From positions 82,227 to 146,226 of the forward strand of contig CANQXS010000003.1 of NCBI GenBank assembly GCA_947627875.1: a DNA stretch of 64,000 bases, given 5' to 3'. Both the position numbers and the translations under genes were made by a program. This document shows positions 35,127 to 44,131 of the stretch, piece by piece. This stretch comes from an uncultured Clostridia bacterium (GTDB lineage: Bacteria; Bacillota; Clostridia; Oscillospirales; Ruminococcaceae). Position 1 is the first letter of the stretch. The number at the start of each line of letters is the position of its first letter. Under the pieces are notes generated by a model that worked only from the letters and a program-made list of their open reading frames with translations, searched no databases and was not told where the DNA came from.

Positions 35127-35888
35127 TCACTTATTGTTGAAAAATTCAGGCATATCCTCATATCTCGCTCTGAGCTCCGAAAGATAAGCCCTGTCGGCGT
35201 CGGTGAGCGGGGCGGTTTCGAGGAGCTCTGGGCGCTTAAGATATGTCTCCTCAAGCGATTTTTCCCGCCGCCATTTCATTATATTCGCGTGGTGACCCGA
35301 AACGAGTATGTCCGGCACCGGCATGTCCTGCCAAATCTGAGGCTTGGTATACTGGGGGTATTCAAGCAGTCCGCTGTAATGGCTCTCGTCCATAAAGCAG
35401 TCCTCCTGAGAGAGCGTACCGTCAAGAAGGCGGACGACCCCGTCGGCGAGTATCATAGCGGGGAGCTCTCCGCCGGTGAGAACGTAGTCGCCGACAGAAA
35501 TTTCCTCGGCCTCTAATTTGTCGAGCACCCGCTGGTCGACGCCCTCGTAATGCCCGCAGAGGATAAAGAGGTCCTCGCCCGCCGAGGCAAGCTCCTTCAG
35601 GCGCTGCTGATTCAGGGTCTTTCCTCGGGGAGACATATATATAACGTGAGGTCTGCGCTCGCCGACGACGGCTTTGTAGCACTGCCAAATCGGCTCGGCA
35701 AGAAGAAGCATTCCCTGCCGCTCGGAATACGGGGTGTCGTCTACGCGGTGATGCTTATCGAAGGCGTAGTCGCGTATCTGGTGGCAGTAAAGCTCGAAAA
35801 CGCCTTTGTTCCGCGCCCTGCCTACAATGCTTTGCCCGAGGTAGGTCTCGCATATTTCGGGGAAAAGAGTTGCTATGTCAATCCTCAT
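35127..35888 (-). CDS. trmD: tRNA (guanine-N1-)-methyltransferase
   Basis: Methylates G37 of tRNAs read by CNN and similar codons, preventing frameshifting. The SPOUT knot residues are clear: IYMSPRGKTLNQQRL, LCGHYEGVDQRV and ISVGDYVLTGGELPAM. 253 residues. The ATG at 35888 has GGAGGGA; the TTG one codon earlier is less likely. It overlaps rimM by 11 bp. The usual neighbour rplS is absent. Confidence 0.96.
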   Translation of the reverse strand: MRIDIATLFPEICETYLGQSIVGRARNKGVFELYCHQIRDYAFDKHHRVDDTPYSERQGMLLLAEPIWQCYKAVVGERRPHVIYMSPRGKTLNQQRLKELASAGEDLFILCGHYEGVDQRVLDKLEAEEISVGDYVLTGGELPAMILADGVVRLLDGTLSQEDCFMDESHYSGLLEYPQYTKPQIWQDMPVPDILVSGHHANIMKWRREKSLEETYLKRPELLETAPLTDADRAYLSELRARYEDMPEFFNNK

Positions 35889-36384
35889 CAAAAAGTCCCT
35901 CCATCGGGAAGACGGTCATTTTTCCCGCTTCGACGTCGGTTTTGAGCACCACCGACGGTATCGCGGGGATATAGTATTTCTTTCCGTCCTTCGTTATTTC
36001 GTAGACGTCGTTTGCTCCCGTTCCGAAAACGTCGGTTATCCTGCCGTAGGACCTTCCGCTTTCGTCGACTGCTTCGAGCCCAACGAGGTCGGCGATAAAA
36101 TAGCTCCCCGCGGGAAGCTTTATATCGCTTCGGTCGGCATAGAGAATCTTATTCCGAAGCGTCTGGGCGGCTTCGGGTGTATCTGTTCCCGCGAGCTTAA
36201 GTATCGCCATTTCCCCGCCCTTCGGGCGCGCGCGCTCCACCGGATATACGGTCGAGCCGTCCTTTGAATAGAGCTTTTTAAGCTTGCAGAGCACCGCGGG
36301 CGAGTCGCACCACGCCTGAGCGTTGACCTCGCCCTTTATTCCGTGAACGGAAACTATCTTTGCAATTTCAAGATATTTTTTCAT
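35878..36384 (-). CDS. rimM: 16S rRNA processing protein RimM
   Basis: Assists maturation of the 30S head, binding S19. 168 residues in two domains: IAKIVSVHGIKGEVNAQAW at the start and a PRC-barrel with YFIADLVGLEAVDESGRSYG and the ending GLFDED. It is read with trmD. The gap before it contains a hairpin that may reduce transcription from rpsP-khpA. Confidence 0.94.
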   Translation of the reverse strand: MKKYLEIAKIVSVHGIKGEVNAQAWCDSPAVLCKLKKLYSKDGSTVYPVERARPKGGEMAILKLAGTDTPEAAQTLRNKILYADRSDIKLPAGSYFIADLVGLEAVDESGRSYGRITDVFGTGANDVYEITKDGKKYYIPAIPSVVLKTDVEAGKMTVFPMEGLFDED

Positions 36385-36397
36385 GGCACCTCATTAT

Positions 36398-36430
36398 GAA
36401 AAATGCGGCTCAAAGGCTGAGCCGCGTTTT
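36398..36430 (-). terminator. Internal hairpin/attenuator between khpA and rimM
   Basis: GCGGCTCA, AAGGC, TGAGCCGC; on the minus strand followed by ATTTTTC. It has terminator form inside an operon, so read-through is probably partial. Confidence 0.7.
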
Positions 36431-36432
36431 CA

Positions 36433-36666
36433 TTAGTCGATTTCCACCTTTATGTCCTGATTGTTTCTGGCGGCGGCGGAGCGCATCAGAGTGCGGATAG
36501 CCTTGGCGATTCTGCCCTGCTTTCCGATTACTCTTCCCATATCGTCGGGTGCAACGTGAAGATGGAAAACGATTACTCCCTCTTCATTGGGTTCGTCCTG
36601 AACCACCTCGACGGCGGTCTTATCGTCGACAAGTCCGACGGCGATGTTCTTTAAAAGTTCAGTCAT
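36433..36666 (-). CDS. khpA: KH-domain RNA-binding protein KhpA
   Basis: A 77-residue KH-domain protein (YlqC). The GxxG loop is in VIGKQGRIAKAIRTLMRSAA. In other Firmicutes it pairs with KhpB/Jag and binds many RNAs, affecting cell division. It sits in the conserved rpsP-khpA-rimM-trmD order. Confidence 0.93.
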   Translation of the reverse strand: MTELLKNIAVGLVDDKTAVEVVQDEPNEEGVIVFHLHVAPDDMGRVIGKQGRIAKAIRTLMRSAAARNNQDIKVEID

Positions 36667-36696
36667 TTTTTAAGTTCCTTTCCGGTTGATTATTGT

Positions 36697-36939
36697 TCAG
36701 ATGATGCCGTTTTTCTTAAAGAGAGCCTTTACGGTATCGGTCGGCTGAGCGCCGGTGTCGATCCACTTTTTCGCCTTTTCCGCGTCAGCCTTAAGGGTGG
36801 CGGGTTCGGTAGTGGGGTCGTAGTAGCCTATCTCCTCAATGAAGCGACCGTCGCGGGGATAACGCGAATCGGCGACGACGATGCGGTAGAAGGGGTTCTT
36901 CTTGGCACCGATTCTTCTGAGCCTGATCTTTACTGCCAT
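36697..36939 (-). CDS. rpsP: 30S ribosomal protein S16
   Basis: An 80-residue small-subunit protein: [20 protein letters not shown] followed by [21 protein letters not shown], both diagnostic. Strong site CAGGAGGTGA. A 77-bp gap separates it from ffh, with a small GGCG/CGCC stem, too weak to call a terminator. Confidence 0.97.
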   Translation of the reverse strand: MAVKIRLRRIGAKKNPFYRIVVADSRYPRDGRFIEEIGYYDPTTEPATLKADAEKAKKWIDTGAQPTDTVKALFKKNGII

Positions 36940-37016
36940 AATATATTCACCTCCTGATAGTGATAAAAGATGTAATTGCTTTATTTGTTTTATGGCGGTT
37001 TATCGCCGTAAAAGAC

Positions 37017-38387
37017 CTATTTGAGATTCGAGAGGTTCTGCATAAGCTCCTTCGGTATCGCGGGCATCTTTTTGCGCTTGCCCTTGCCGTTTCTGCCCGA
37101 GCCGGTTATGCCCATCTGCTTCATAAGCTTCTGCATCTGCTCATACTGCTTCAAAAGGCGGTTGACGTCCTCAACTCTGGTGCCGCTTCCGGCGGCTATC
37201 CTGCGCTTTCGCGAGGGATTTATGAGCGAGGGCTTCGCGCGCTCCGCAGGGGTCATCGAGAGGATAATAGCTTCGGTCCTCGGGACCTGCTTTTCGTCGA
37301 TCTGGTCTTCGTCTATCTTGTTTCCGCCCGGCATCATCGCAAGAAGCGAGCGCAAAGAGCCCATTTTTTTGATCTGGCGCATCTGGTCGAGCAGGTCGTT
37401 GAGGTCAAAGCCCCCCTGCTGCATTTTACCTGCAAGGCGCTCGGCTTCCTTTTCGTCGAATGAGCTCTGAGCCTTTTCTATCAGCGAGAGAACGTCGCCC
37501 ATACCGAGTATCCTCGAAGCCATTCTGTCGGGGTGGAATACCTCGAAGTCGTCGAGCTTTTCGCCGGTGCCGATGAATTTTATCGGCTTGCCGGTAGCCG
37601 CAAGAACCGAAAGCGCCGCGCCGCCGCGGGTATCGGAATCGAGCTTGGTAAGAATAACGCTGTTGATGCCTATCTGCTCGTCGAACGTTTTGGCGACGTT
37701 TACTGCTTCCTGCCCCGTCATAGCGTCTACAACGAGGATTATCTCTGAGGGCTCGGCTATCTCTTTTATGTCCTTGAGCTCCTGCATAAGCTCTTCGTCT
37801 ATTTGCAGGCGCCCTGCGGTATCGAAAAGGACTATGTCGTTGCCGTAGTCGCGGGCGTGTTTAACCGCTTCCCGCGCGATTTTACGCGGATCGGTCTGCC
37901 CCATTTCAAAAACGGGGACTCCCGCCCTTTCGCCGACGATTTTGAGCTGCTCTATCGCCGCGGGGCGGTAGATGTCGCATCCGACCAAAAGCGGGCGGTG
38001 CTCCTGAGCTTTAAAATACTTCGCAAGCTTAGCTGCGTGGGTGGTTTTACCGCTTCCCTGAAGACCGCACATCATAATGACGCAAGGCGGCTTGGAGGGG
38101 AAGTTTATCTTTGAGCTGCTCTCGCCCATAAGCGCGATGAGCTCTTCGTGGACTATCTTTATGACCTGCTGGGCGGGGGTGAGGCTTTCGAGGACCTCGG
38201 AGCCTACGCAGCGCTCGGTCACCTTAGCGACAAAGTCCTTGACCACTTTATAGCTTACGTCCGCCTCTAAAAGCGCCATGCGCACCTCGCGCATACACGC
38301 CTTGACGTCCGCCTCGGAGAGCTTGCCGCGGTTTTTCAGCCTTTTGAAAACGGCGCCGAGCTTTTCCGACAAGCCTTCAAATGCCAT
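37017..38387 (-). CDS. ffh: Signal recognition particle protein Ffh (SRP54)
   Basis: GTPase that binds signal sequences on nascent chains and docks at FtsY. 456 residues: N domain, G domain with GLQGSGKTTHAAKLA, DTAGRLQ and TKLDSDTRGG, and the methionine-rich M domain that ends with a basic GRNGKGKRKKM region. SRP RNA-binding segment SRKRRIAAGSGTRVEDVNRL is intact. It is 22 bp after ylxM. Confidence 0.97.
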   Translation of the reverse strand: MAFEGLSEKLGAVFKRLKNRGKLSEADVKACMREVRMALLEADVSYKVVKDFVAKVTERCVGSEVLESLTPAQQVIKIVHEELIALMGESSSKINFPSKPPCVIMMCGLQGSGKTTHAAKLAKYFKAQEHRPLLVGCDIYRPAAIEQLKIVGERAGVPVFEMGQTDPRKIAREAVKHARDYGNDIVLFDTAGRLQIDEELMQELKDIKEIAEPSEIILVVDAMTGQEAVNVAKTFDEQIGINSVILTKLDSDTRGGAALSVLAATGKPIKFIGTGEKLDDFEVFHPDRMASRILGMGDVLSLIEKAQSSFDEKEAERLAGKMQQGGFDLNDLLDQMRQIKKMGSLRSLLAMMPGGNKIDEDQIDEKQVPRTEAIILSMTPAERAKPSLINPSRKRRIAAGSGTRVEDVNRLLKQYEQMQKLMKQMGITGSGRNGKGKRKKMPAIPKELMQNLSNLK

Positions 38388-38409
38388 TCGGTTTCGCTCC
38401 TTTTTAAAA

Positions 38410-38772
38410 TTATCTGCCTGTCTGCTCTATAACGGCTTTTATCCGCTCGAGCTTTTCGATAACGCTTTTTGTGGTGGTATACGAGCGGCAGTCGGCGATT
38501 ATTTCGTCGCAGCGCGCGCCGACCTCGTCGAGAAGCTTGTCGTATTTTTCAAGCATCTCTACTACGCCGATCTTTCCGTCGAGGTCCAAAAGCGTCTCCT
38601 CGCCGCGCTTTATGCTGTCGCGGACGCCCTGGCGGGAGATACCGTCGTTGGCTGCAATTTCGGAGAGGGATAAATCCTCGTTGTAATAAAGCTCGAGCAT
38701 TTCGCGCTGCTTATCGGTCAGAACACCGCCGTAAATGTCAAGCAAAGAGGAGAACTTCAAATCCTTAGCCAC
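38410..38772 (-). CDS. ylxM: YlxM-family SRP-associated HTH protein
   Basis: A 120-residue helical protein with a sigma-4-like helix-turn-helix (LSLSEIAANDGISRQGVRDS), first gene before ffh as in Bacillus and streptococci. In streptococci YlxM binds SRP RNA and stimulates Ffh/FtsY GTPase. It starts with GTG with AAGGGTG upstream. Confidence 0.92.
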   Translation of the reverse strand: MAKDLKFSSLLDIYGGVLTDKQREMLELYYNEDLSLSEIAANDGISRQGVRDSIKRGEETLLDLDGKIGVVEMLEKYDKLLDEVGARCDEIIADCRSYTTTKSVIEKLERIKAVIEQTGR

Positions 38773-38851
38773 ACAATATCACCCTTTCGGAAGCTGCTCG
38801 GGACACTAAATGTCGTGCTTAATGTAAAGCAAAACGGCTTTACAGTGGTAT

Positions 38852-38880
38852 ATTATATACCATTATGCCGCCGTTGTCAA
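38852..38880 (-). promoter_or_regulatory. Promoter of the ylxM-ffh-rpsP-trmD operon
   Basis: Minus strand TTGACA, 17 bp, TATAAT: perfect hexamers. The -10 lies in the palindrome TGGTATA-TTA-TATACCA. Confidence 0.92.
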
Positions 38881-38977
38881 GAGGATATTAAAAATTTTCG
38901 GAAAATTATACTTTTTGTAATTCTGAGCGCATTTTTTGGTAAACAAACGGTTGACTTTCAAACGACAAATCGTTAAT

Positions 38978-39006
38978 TGACTTTAAGGAAATCCGATGGT
39001 AAAATT
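38978..39006 (+). promoter_or_regulatory. Promoter of the XRE/solenoid gene
   Basis: TTGACT, 17 bp, TAAAAT. Another TTGACTTT occurs 27 bp upstream. Confidence 0.7.
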
Positions 39007-39044
39007 AAAGCACACCGGTGAATAAAACTTTTGGAGGAATAAAA

Positions 39045-40127
39045 ATGGCTTTTGAAATAGGAAAACAGCTTAAAGAGCTCCGTGTGCGCGACGGTCGCAC
39101 GCAGGACGAAGTCGCGGCGGCGCTCGGAGTAACCGCTCAGGCGGTGTCGAGGTGGGAAAAAGCCGTCTGCTGTCCAGATATCGGGCTGCTGCCGTCGATT
39201 GCGAACTACTTCAACGTATCCATCGACCGGCTTTTCGGCTATGACGTCGAGCGCAAAAGAAAGATAGACGCTCTTTGCAAAAAGCTCGCTGAAATGAACC
39301 GCGAAAACAACGGCGAGGACGTCTCGATGAGCGAGTGCATACGCCTTGCGCGGGAGGGGCTTCTCGAATTTCCCGGGAACCCGCAGGTAATGCTTGCGCT
39401 CGCGGATATCCTCTATAACGCGGGATATGTCCGCTACGGCGAGTTTCACCTCACCGACGAGGAGGGGTATGACGTTTTCGACGTCGAGCGGCACAAAAAA
39501 TACGCCGAGTGGCAGGAGGCTATATCGCTCTACGAGAGGGTGATACCTTTGCTCGAGGACGGCGACGAAAAGTTTGGCGCAGTAAATTTGCTTGTAAATC
39601 TTTACGCAGTGACCGGCGAGACCGAAAAGGCGGCAAAGCTCGCCGAAAGGGCGCCGACAATGTGGGGCTGCCGCGAATTTCTGAGCATCGGCGGGCTTTG
39701 CGGCAAAAAGCGCTCCGAAGCCTTTGAAGACGCGGTTATTGCGCTTGCGCAAAATCTTGTCCGGTATACGGTTTACTGCGAAATTTCGAGGAACACCGAT
39801 TCTCCCGCCGCGACCGCGAAAGCAGTTGCAAAGGCAATAGAAATCGGCGACGCGGTCCTCGGGGTCGGGTATCGGGACAACAAGGCGCTTAGAGCAGATC
39901 TCGCGGGGACAGCTCTGTTTCTCGCCGACCGCCTTTGGGAATCCGGCGACGGCGACGGAGCCTTTGAAGCCCTTGACGACGCTCTTCGCCGCGCGAAGAC
40001 GGTAAGCGACGCCTGCGCGAAATTTCAGCCGGAATACTTCCCAAGGTTCTGCGTTAAGGGCTCCCGCCCCGAAAACATAAAGGACGACCCGAGGTGGAGC
40101 GATTGGGTCGAAAGATGCGAGAGATAA
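39045..40127 (+). CDS. XRE-family regulator with helical-repeat C-terminus
   Basis: A 360-residue regulator: HTH in residues ~5-60 (LRVRDGRTQDEVAAALGVTA then QAVSRWEKAV), then an all-helical region resembling tetratricopeptide repeats (ISLYERVIPLLEDGDEKFGA, LLVNLYAVTGETEKAAKLA). It may sense a peptide or protein. The ATG at 39045 has GGAGGAAT. After the stop, another frame continues with LLKDGDYLKVLEKV up to a TGA near 40185, which could be the true C-terminus lost by a one-base change. Confidence 0.85.
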   Translation: MAFEIGKQLKELRVRDGRTQDEVAAALGVTAQAVSRWEKAVCCPDIGLLPSIANYFNVSIDRLFGYDVERKRKIDALCKKLAEMNRENNGEDVSMSECIRLAREGLLEFPGNPQVMLALADILYNAGYVRYGEFHLTDEEGYDVFDVERHKKYAEWQEAISLYERVIPLLEDGDEKFGAVNLLVNLYAVTGETEKAAKLAERAPTMWGCREFLSIGGLCGKKRSEAFEDAVIALAQNLVRYTVYCEISRNTDSPAATAKAVAKAIEIGDAVLGVGYRDNKALRADLAGTALFLADRLWESGDGDGAFEALDDALRRAKTVSDACAKFQPEYFPRFCVKGSRPENIKDDPRWSDWVERCER

Positions 40128-40187
40128 CAGGCGCGCCGAGCTCCTAAAGGACGGGGATTACCTCAAAGTGCTCGAAAAAGTATGAGT

Positions 40188-40213
40188 AAAGGGCGGATTT
40201 CCCGCCCTTTTTT
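40188..40213 (+). terminator. Terminator of the XRE/solenoid gene
   Basis: AAAGGGCGG, ATTTC, CCGCCCTTTTTT. Confidence 0.85.
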
Positions 40214-40216
40214 GCG

Positions 40217-41992
40217 CTATTCTTCGTCCGATACAGTCGCGATATGAAGCTCCCTGAGCTGCTTTTCGTCGACCGGCGACGGGCAGCCGCTCATCAGCTC
40301 GCTCGCGTTCTGGACCTTCGGGAAGGCGATGACGTCTCTTAAATTGTCTGCGTCGCAGAGTATCATCGAAAGCCTGTCGAGCCCGAGACCGACGCCGCCG
40401 TGCGGGGGCGCTCCGTATTTATAGGCGTCAACGAGGAACCCGAACTTGGCTTCTATCTCTTCGTCGGTCATTCCGAGCGCCTCAAACATTCTGTTCTGAA
40501 GCTCGGGGTCGGTTATTCTCATCGAGCCGGAGCAGAGCTCGGTGCCGTTGAGAACGAGGTCGAAGGCTGTCGCGCGGACGTTTTCGGGGTCGGTGTCGAG
40601 GTATTCGAGGCATTCCTCGAGCGGCATCGTGAACGGGTGATGCGCCGCCTCCCATTTTCCGGTCTCGTCGTTGAATTCAAAGAAAGGCATTTCGACTATC
40701 CAAACGAAGTTGAATTTATCCTTCGGAATGATGTCGAGCCTCTTCGCGACGATAAGGCGGAGCGCTCCCAAAACAGTGCAGACCGTCTTTTTGGTGTCTG
40801 CCGCGATGAGAACAACGTCGCCCTTTTCGGCTCCGAGCCTTGAAAGAAGCGAGTCGAGCTCGCCCTCTTTGAGGAATTTTGCAAACGAGCAGTTGGGCTG
40901 ATCTTCAGTCCAGCGGACGTAAGAGAGCCCCTTTGCGCCTATTCCCTTGGCGTGCTCAACGAGCTTGTCTATCTCCTTGCGGGTATATACCGCGGCGGCG
41001 TTCTTGGCGACTATCGCCCTTACGGTCCCGCCGTTTTCGACGGCGCCTTTGAACACGCTGAAATCGCAGTTTGCGGCGAAGTCCGAGATATCCTGTATCT
41101 CCATTCCGAAGCGGGTATCGGGCTTATCCGAGCCGTAGCGGTTCATAGCGTCGGCAAAGGTCAGGCGAGGCAGCGGGAGCTCGACCTCAACGCCCTTTAT
41201 CTCTCTGAACAGCCTCTTTACCCAGCCCTCGATCATATTCTGGATATCGGTCTGGTCTACGAACGACATTTCAAGGTCGATCTGAGTGAATTCCGGCTGG
41301 CGGTCGGCTCTGAGGTCTTCGTCGCGGAAGCAGCGCGCAAGCTGGATATAGCGGTCGAAGCCCGCGACCATAAGGAGCTGCTTATAGATTTGGGGCGACT
41401 GCGGAAGAGCGTAGAATTTTCCGTCGTGAATGCGGGAGGGAACAAGGTAGTCGCGCGCGCCCTCGGGGGTCGATTTCATCATCATCGGGGTCTCGATCTC
41501 GAGGAAGCCGTTTTCATAGAAGTATTCGCGGGTTATCTGCGCGATTTTATGGCGGGTGATTATGTTTTCGGTGAGCTTGCGGGTCCTGAGGTCGAGATAG
41601 CGGTATTTGAGCTTGAGCTCGTCGTTTACCTTGTCGGAATTGGTTATCTCAAACGGCGCGGTCTGAGCCTTTGAGAGGATTTTCAGCTCGGTGACCCTTA
41701 TCTCAACGGTGCCGGTGCGTATCTCCTTGTTTATGCTCTCGCGCGGGCAGACGTTTCCCTTCGCCATAAGAACATATTCGTTCCTGACGCCGCGCGCCTT
41801 CTCGAAAATTTCGCGGTCGGTGCCGTCGCCGAATGCGAGCTGCACTATCCCCGTGCGGTCCCTGAGATCGATAAATATGAGGTTGCCGAGGTCGCGTATC
41901 TTCTGAACGAATCCGCAGACGACGACTTCGCAGGGTTCGAGCGGAATTTCTCCGCAGTAATGCGTTCTTCTCTGATTACCCATTCTGTCCAT
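40217..41992 (-). CDS. aspS: Aspartyl-tRNA synthetase
   Basis: Class II synthetase of 591 residues, the long bacterial type with the GAD insertion. The OB anticodon domain is N-terminal. Motif 2 is FRDEDLRADRQPEFTQIDLE and motif 3 is GVGLGLDRLSMIL. Both discriminating and non-discriminating (Asp/Asn) enzymes share this look, and no gatCAB is present here to decide. GGAGT site upstream of ATG. It is 24 bp after hisS and under the same T-box. Confidence 0.97.
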   Translation of the reverse strand: MDRMGNQRRTHYCGEIPLEPCEVVVCGFVQKIRDLGNLIFIDLRDRTGIVQLAFGDGTDREIFEKARGVRNEYVLMAKGNVCPRESINKEIRTGTVEIRVTELKILSKAQTAPFEITNSDKVNDELKLKYRYLDLRTRKLTENIITRHKIAQITREYFYENGFLEIETPMMMKSTPEGARDYLVPSRIHDGKFYALPQSPQIYKQLLMVAGFDRYIQLARCFRDEDLRADRQPEFTQIDLEMSFVDQTDIQNMIEGWVKRLFREIKGVEVELPLPRLTFADAMNRYGSDKPDTRFGMEIQDISDFAANCDFSVFKGAVENGGTVRAIVAKNAAAVYTRKEIDKLVEHAKGIGAKGLSYVRWTEDQPNCSFAKFLKEGELDSLLSRLGAEKGDVVLIAADTKKTVCTVLGALRLIVAKRLDIIPKDKFNFVWIVEMPFFEFNDETGKWEAAHHPFTMPLEECLEYLDTDPENVRATAFDLVLNGTELCSGSMRITDPELQNRMFEALGMTDEEIEAKFGFLVDAYKYGAPPHGGVGLGLDRLSMILCDADNLRDVIAFPKVQNASELMSGCPSPVDEKQLRELHIATVSDEE

Positions 41993-42016
41993 TTTTATTA
42001 CTCCTTTTCCCGACGC

Positions 42017-43297
42017 TTAATCGCCGGCGCTGTTTATTATTTTCATAAATTCATCGGCAAAGCAGCCGAGCGAAACCGCCGTCTCCTCGCCGGTGCTCAT
42101 ATTCTTTACCCTTGCTATGTTGCTTTCGAGCTCGTCGCTGCCGATAACGCAGGCGTATTTTGCCTTTATCTTGTCGGCATACTTCATCTGAGCCTTAACT
42201 CCGCGCTCCATAAGGTCGTATTCCGCGGCGATACCCCTCTGCCTGAGAAGATCGGTGAGAACGGCGCATCTGCGGTGAGCCTCTTCTCCCGCGGGGACGA
42301 GATATATGTCGCATACCGGCTGTTCCGCAAACGCCGCGCCGCTGCTCTGCATCGTAAGAATAAGCCTTTCGAGCCCCATTCCGAAGCCGAGAGCCGGAGT
42401 TTTCTGCCCGCCGAGCTCCGAAACGAGACCGTCGTATCTTCCGCCGCCGCAGACCGTTCCCTGAGCGCCGATGCAGTCGGTTATGAACTCGAATACGGTG
42501 CGGGTGTAGTAGTCGAGCCCGCGGACTATCTTCGGGTCGACGGTGAATTTTACTCCGCAGTCCTCCAAGATACTTTTCAGGGATTCAAAATGTTCGCGGC
42601 AGTCGTCGCAGAGGTAGTCGAGAATAACCGGCGCGCCATTGGCTATCTCCTTGCAGACCGGCGACTTGCAGTCGAGTATCCTCATCGGGTTTTTATCGAG
42701 GCGCTCGAGGCAGGTGTCGCAGAGCTCGGACTTATATCCTTCAAAGTAGCCTTTGAGGGCTTCCTTGTATTTTGCGCGGCATTCGGGGCAGCCGATGGAG
42801 TTTATATGGAGCTCGAGCCCGCCTATCCCGCAGCTTTCGAGGACGCTTCGCGCAAGAAGGATTATCTCGGCGTCGGCATAGGGCGAGGCCGAGCCGAACA
42901 TCTCGACTCCGAACTGGTGGAATTCGCGGAGACGCCCCGCCTGGGGCTTTTCGTGGCGGTAGCAGGGGATGATGTAATAAACCTTCTGGGGGAGCCCTTC
43001 GTTGAGAATGCCGTTTTCGAGCATCGCGCGGACTACTCCGGCGGTTCCTTCGGGGCGGAGGGTAAAGGTGTCGTCGCCCTTTGATGAAACGGTATACATC
43101 TCCTTCGTAACGACGTCGGAGGTGTCGCCTACGGAGCGGACGTAAAGTCCGGTATCCTCAAAGACGGGCGTGCGAATTTCGCGGAATCCGAATCTTTCGG
43201 CGGCTTCCGAGGTTATCCTTTCAACTGTGCGCCATTTTCGGATATCGGCAGGTATTACGTCCTGAGTGCCTTTAGGGCGTTTGATCTGCATTGACAT
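42017..43297 (-). CDS. hisS: Histidyl-tRNA synthetase
   Basis: Class II synthetase of 426 residues. Motif 2 region is YIIPCYRHEKPQAGRLREFHQFGVE-like with the Arg conserved; the histidine motifs VRGLDYYTRTVFEF and GGGRYDGLV are present; motif 3 is LGFGMGLERL. Directly downstream of the T-box leader and upstream of aspS. Confidence 0.97.
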   Translation of the reverse strand: MSMQIKRPKGTQDVIPADIRKWRTVERITSEAAERFGFREIRTPVFEDTGLYVRSVGDTSDVVTKEMYTVSSKGDDTFTLRPEGTAGVVRAMLENGILNEGLPQKVYYIIPCYRHEKPQAGRLREFHQFGVEMFGSASPYADAEIILLARSVLESCGIGGLELHINSIGCPECRAKYKEALKGYFEGYKSELCDTCLERLDKNPMRILDCKSPVCKEIANGAPVILDYLCDDCREHFESLKSILEDCGVKFTVDPKIVRGLDYYTRTVFEFITDCIGAQGTVCGGGRYDGLVSELGGQKTPALGFGMGLERLILTMQSSGAAFAEQPVCDIYLVPAGEEAHRRCAVLTDLLRQRGIAAEYDLMERGVKAQMKYADKIKAKYACVIGSDELESNIARVKNMSTGEETAVSLGCFADEFMKIINSAGD

Positions 43298-43331
43298 ATT
43301 ATATTCCTTTCTGTTTAATGATTTTTGAGAT

Positions 43332-43570
43332 AAAAAACGACCGCTGCCCCCATAAAAAGGGACGACGGCCGTCGCGGTACCACCCTTGTTACCGGAAGCT
43401 TCCGGTCACTCGAGCCCTTAACGCGGGAAACGTCTGCGCTTGAACACGCAGAGGCTCGCGAGTGTCCTTCGCAAAGGCGGGGCAAAGGCGCTTTCACCGG
43501 GGCGCGCCCTCTCTTTGATTGCCCGAACCCTGCTACTCTCTCGTTCGCAGCCTTTCGGATATTCGGTTTT
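43332..43570 (-). promoter_or_regulatory. T-box leader of hisS-aspS with overlapping GACAC specifier
   Basis: On the minus strand AAGGGTGGTACCGCG (43374-43388) is a textbook T-box, followed by a terminator ending GGTCGTTTTTT (43332-43370). At the 3' side of the presumed Stem I lies GAAGGACACTCG; GACAC is at 43462-43466. GAC would pair with tRNA-Asp, CAC with tRNA-His, in overlapping registers, which fits an operon making both synthetases. The 5' boundary is approximate. No clear separate promoter was found; transcription may come from mgsA. Confidence 0.9.
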
Positions 43571-43595
43571 GATTCGGTCCGAAAGATTTGACGGT

Positions 43596-43991
43596 CTATC
43601 TGACCAGCTCGCGCCAATCGAGGTCGCCGCGTTCGAGCGCCATAATGAGCGCCTCGGCGGTGGCAATATTCGTCGCGAGGGGGATATTGTGAACGTCGCA
43701 CAGCCTCAGAAGGTCGTGCTCGTTCGGCTCTCCGGACTTGCGGTTGATCGGGTCACGGAAGAACAGCAGAAGGTCGATCTCGTTGCAGGAGATCTTGGCG
43801 CCGATTTGCTGGCAGCCGCCCTGTGAGCCGCTTAGGTATTGCTGAATGCTCAGGCCGGTTGCTTCGGAAACCTGTTTTCCTGTGGTGCCGGTCGCGCAGA
43901 GGGAGTGTTTACTCAAAATCCCGCTGTATGCGATGCAGAATTGGATCATCAGCTCTTTCTTGGAGTCATGCGCTATCAGTGCTATGTGCAT
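43596..43991 (-). CDS. mgsA: Methylglyoxal synthase
   Basis: Converts dihydroxyacetone phosphate to methylglyoxal and phosphate, a glycolytic overflow route. 131 residues: MHIALIAHDSKKELMIQF, ATGTTGKQVSEATGL as phosphate loop, SGSQGGCQQIGAKI and the catalytic Asp in LLLFFRDPIN. It lies between the mre operon and hisS. Confidence 0.95.
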   Translation of the reverse strand: MHIALIAHDSKKELMIQFCIAYSGILSKHSLCATGTTGKQVSEATGLSIQQYLSGSQGGCQQIGAKISCNEIDLLLFFRDPINRKSGEPNEHDLLRLCDVHNIPLATNIATAEALIMALERGDLDWRELVR

Positions 43992-44055
43992 AAAAATCCT
44001 CCTTAAGATAAGCTTTTGCGGGTATACTTAAAATTGCGTACAATAGGGTGTGACT

Positions 44056-44084
44056 ATAATATCACAAAATCTTCCGGCTGTCAA
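44056..44084 (-). promoter_or_regulatory. Promoter of mgsA
   Basis: Minus strand TTGACA, 17 bp, TATTAT. Confidence 0.85.
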
Positions 44085-44131
44085 AGTATTTTTTTGGTTT
44101 TTTGAAAATTTTACAAAAATTTCATAAAACT

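Noticed and set aside
38773-38850. SRP RNA gene next to ylxM-ffh
   Set aside because: A TGTAAAGC/GGCTTTACA stem is present in the leader, but the GGAAR tetraloop domain of SRP RNA was not found.
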